Positions 62,251-64,000 of a DNA stretch of 64,000 nucleotides are shown here, in pieces. The notes under the pieces were generated by a model, which saw only the letters and a program-made list of their open reading frames with translations, did no database searches and was not told the DNA's origin. The stretch is taken from assembly GCA_007644065.1 (NCBI GenBank), contig VJWN01000004.1:744001-808000 (forward strand), read 5' to 3'. Position 1 is the stretch's first letter, and the number at the start of each line of letters is the position of its first letter. Source of the DNA: Margaritispora aquatica (lineage: Eukaryota > Ascomycota > Leotiomycetes > Helotiales > Discinellaceae). A program made the position numbers and the translations under genes.

Positions 62251-62910
62251 ATGACTTCCCAAACCGCCCTCATCGAGAAAGTCGTCGTCTACGTGAAGCA
62301 ATACATGAGCGCCTTCGACGGCTCCCACGATTTCACGCACATCCTGCGCGTCGTGGCCCAATCCCACACCATCTATGACGAGCTCATGAGATCCAGCACG
62401 CCTCCCTCGCCGCCCCTGGACCGCGACACCGTCACGCTGTGCGCGCTGCTCCACGACGTCGGCGACAGGAAGTACCTGCTGCCCGGCGAAGACGCGTCGA
62501 CCATGGTGCTGAACCTGCTGGTGTCGTACGGCGCCGCCGCCGACTTCGCCGTGAAGGTCCAAACCATCTGCCTCGCCGTGTCGTATACCTCCGAGGTCAA
62601 GGACCCGGGATACGTGACTGCGCTGATCGAGCGGTACCCCGAGCTGGCGGTCGTGCAGGACGCGGATCGCTTGGATGCCATTGGGGCCGTGGGCATTGGA
62701 CGCGTGTTTTCGTATGGAGGCGCCAAGGCGAAGAGGGGCATGCAGGATTCGGTCGAGCATTTCGATGCGAAGCTTTTGAAGGTCGGGGAGTTGATGAAGA
62801 CCGGGCCCGGGAGGAGGATGGCGGAGGAGAGGACGGAGAGGTTGAAGACCTTTAAGGGGTGGTGGGAGGAGGAGGCGGGGGCTAAGGAGGCGGGGATTGA
62901 ATGGGCGTAG
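62251..62910 (+). CDS. HD-domain metal-dependent phosphohydrolase
   Basis: Single exon, 219 aa, within the usual 200-230 aa of this small HD family (YedJ-like). The metal ligands are all visible: His in SHDFTHILRV (about 30), the HD pair in LCALLHDVGDRKY (about 68-69) and the late Asp in VVQDADRLDAIGAVGIGRVF (about 135). The helix EAGAKEAGIEWA ends the protein. Family members hydrolyse phosphate esters of nucleotides or related molecules in the cytosol; the substrate here is unknown. Very GC-rich third positions, as in the neighbouring DUF829 gene. Confidence 0.9.
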   Translation: MTSQTALIEKVVVYVKQYMSAFDGSHDFTHILRVVAQSHTIYDELMRSSTPPSPPLDRDTVTLCALLHDVGDRKYLLPGEDASTMVLNLLVSYGAAADFAVKVQTICLAVSYTSEVKDPGYVTALIERYPELAVVQDADRLDAIGAVGIGRVFSYGGAKAKRGMQDSVEHFDAKLLKVGELMKTGPGRRMAEERTERLKTFKGWWEEEAGAKEAGIEWA

Positions 62911-63390
62911 ATGAGATGACTTTGGCTGGATGGGACAGAGAGCGTGGTTGAAAAGTCTCGCTTGCAGTTGTATTGTTGTTTTGCTGTGGGAGTTATTGCG
63001 TATAGAAGTTCAACACTTGCGAGGGTTGTGATTCAAGCGAGACTGCTTGTATAATCAAAATTGGGACAAAAGGGAAGGCGAACAGATATGAATAAGAGAG
63101 TATGGACAAAAGATCTAATGAGAAATGATTATATCAGCGTTTGTTCCTGTGTCGAAATTTAAAATTTAAAATATCAGACGCTTAGAAACTGAGCAGATGA
63201 GATTGCCGATTTAAATGCAATTTGGAAATCCTGTTCGCAGAGAGTGCACTCATTTTGATTTAAGTACTCGAACCTGCATTCTTCTATCAAATATCAACTG
63301 CACTTGGCGAGTACATGTTCCAATTTCCACAATATGCCTCATTCACCACACATTCAAGCTTCCATCTATCATGAACCACCCTTCACCCAC
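62911..63390. other. Convergent 3' spacer
   Basis: Between two genes that end toward each other. AT-rich. Nothing recognised. Confidence 0.5.
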
Positions 63391-64000
63391 TTAAGCAGCA
63401 CGAACCAAACTCTCCCATTCCCCCAACACCTCCCCCGTCCTCCTAACTGTCGCAAACTCCCATAGACTCTCCACATTAACCTTATGTACCGTCTCGGCCT
63501 CACTCCACTCCGGCCCATCCCCCTTCTTCCACGCAGCCGTCGCATCCTCAATCAGCACCACCTCCCCCTTCCCCTTCTCATCCACATCACAAACCTTCAA
63601 GTTAGCCGCCATGCGGGTGGTAGTGCTGACGCAATGATCGGTGCTCAAGCCCATGATCCACAACTTGCCCGCCCTGCCGCCAAAGTGTCCACGCAGCACC
63701 GCCTCGAGATCCGTGCCAATGAAGCCCGAGTTGACGGACTTGGTGATGACGAGCTCAGAGGGCAGGGGCGCCGCGAAGGTTTGGATCGCGAAGCCTGGGT
63801 TGGAGGGGTGCAGTGGGGAGGTAGGGGAGAGCGAGGCGTGGGTTATGTGGATTATTTTGTGGAGTGGTGGGTTGGTGGTTGAGGTGGATGAGACGAGTGA
63901 GCGGTATTGCGAAAGGAGAAGAGAGGCGTTGCTTTCGAATGATGGGTTACTGCGTGAGGGGCCCCAGAAGGTGAGGTTTGGTGCTTGGAACCCCTTTTGG
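63391..64000 (-). CDS. Isochorismatase-family cysteine hydrolase (partial)
   Basis: The frame is open from the right edge to the stop at 63391, so the start lies outside the window. About 200 residues are visible: IIHITHASLSPTSPLH, LPSELVITKSVNSGFIGTDLEAVLRGH with the catalytic Lys of the D-K-C triad, and LWIMGLSTDHCVSTTTRMA with the catalytic Cys, then a normal C-terminal strand/helix (VLIEDATAAW). The first catalytic Asp should be upstream of the window. Family enzymes hydrolyse amides or isochorismate (nicotinamidase-like). The exact substrate cannot be told. The region before the Lys (HPSNPGFAIQTF) is typical of the fungal cytosolic members. Confidence 0.88.
   Translation of the reverse strand, partial: QKGFQAPNLTFWGPSRSNPSFESNASLLLSQYRSLVSSTSTTNPPLHKIIHITHASLSPTSPLHPSNPGFAIQTFAAPLPSELVITKSVNSGFIGTDLEAVLRGHFGGRAGKLWIMGLSTDHCVSTTTRMAANLKVCDVDEKGKGEVVLIEDATAAWKKGDGPEWSEAETVHKVNVESLWEFATVRRTGEVLGEWESLVRAA

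Noticed and set aside
62242..62760. 172-aa ORF antisense to the HD-domain gene
   Set aside because: Same GC-driven shadow effect.
60322..64000. Secondary-metabolite cluster (PaxU-like gene with hydrolases)
   Set aside because: No synthase, prenyltransferase, P450 or transporter nearby; the genes look unrelated.
1..64000. tRNA, rRNA, CRISPR or intact transposon
   Set aside because: No B-box-like GGTTCGAATCC with matching stems, no regular spacer array, no transposase or reverse-transcriptase motifs found by eye.

Overview
The window is nuclear DNA of a filamentous ascomycete (Pezizomycotina, perhaps a leotiomycete; the class is a guess). The basis is direct. Almost every gene is split by short GT-AG introns, mostly 45-100 nt, with CTAAC, CTGAC or TACTAAC branch sites close to the acceptor. 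The proteins are typical of moulds: Atg13, Hse1, a Zds-type protein, Slm1-type F-BAR/PH, a TBF1-type telobox protein, a 2EXR protein, secreted GH78 and an App1-like phosphatase. Intergenic regions are long and rich in microsatellites. I see no tRNA, rRNA, CRISPR array, intact transposon or bacterial-style operon.

Layout. 0-6 kb: a partial flavin/PNPOx-fold oxidoreductase (-), a secreted and probably GPI-anchored App1-like phosphatase (-), and three small lineage-type genes of unknown function. 7-12 kb: a large ankyrin/RCC1/double-BTB protein of the IBtk type with an RGG tail (+). 12-20 kb: a 3.7-kb gene-free, repeat-rich stretch, then atg13 (+) and another empty stretch. 20-29 kb: a mitochondrial-type iron alcohol dehydrogenase/HOT gene (+), a four-exon small gene (+), then hse1 (-) and a Zds C-terminal-domain gene (-). 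31-39 kb: a secreted GH78 alpha-L-rhamnosidase, a Slm1-type F-BAR/PH protein and a LITAF-domain protein (all +). 41-49 kb: an HExxH metallopeptidase-like gene carrying an in-frame stop (-), a TBF1-like telobox Myb gene (-) and a 2EXR-type gene whose halves sit in different frames (-). 49-53 kb is empty apart from short tandem arrays and a diverged repeat. 53-64 kb: aldehyde dehydrogenase (+), a membrane-anchored histidine-phosphatase-fold protein with a degenerate active site (+), a DUF829/PaxU-like hydrolase (+), an HD-domain phosphohydrolase (+) and a partial isochorismatase-family hydrolase (-).

The genes do not form a pathway or a secondary-metabolite cluster. The loose theme is housekeeping membrane biology (Atg13, Hse1, LITAF, Slm1, App1-like) scattered among metabolic enzymes. 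The most unusual locus is 41.8-44.2 kb. Its metal-binding HExxH motif is put together by an 18-nt exon, one intron appears to be of GC-AG type, and the reading frame is cut by a TAA although coding sequence resumes in the same frame. I did not find convincing evidence of a wholly new multi-gene system. All exon models come from reading splice signals and frame by eye.
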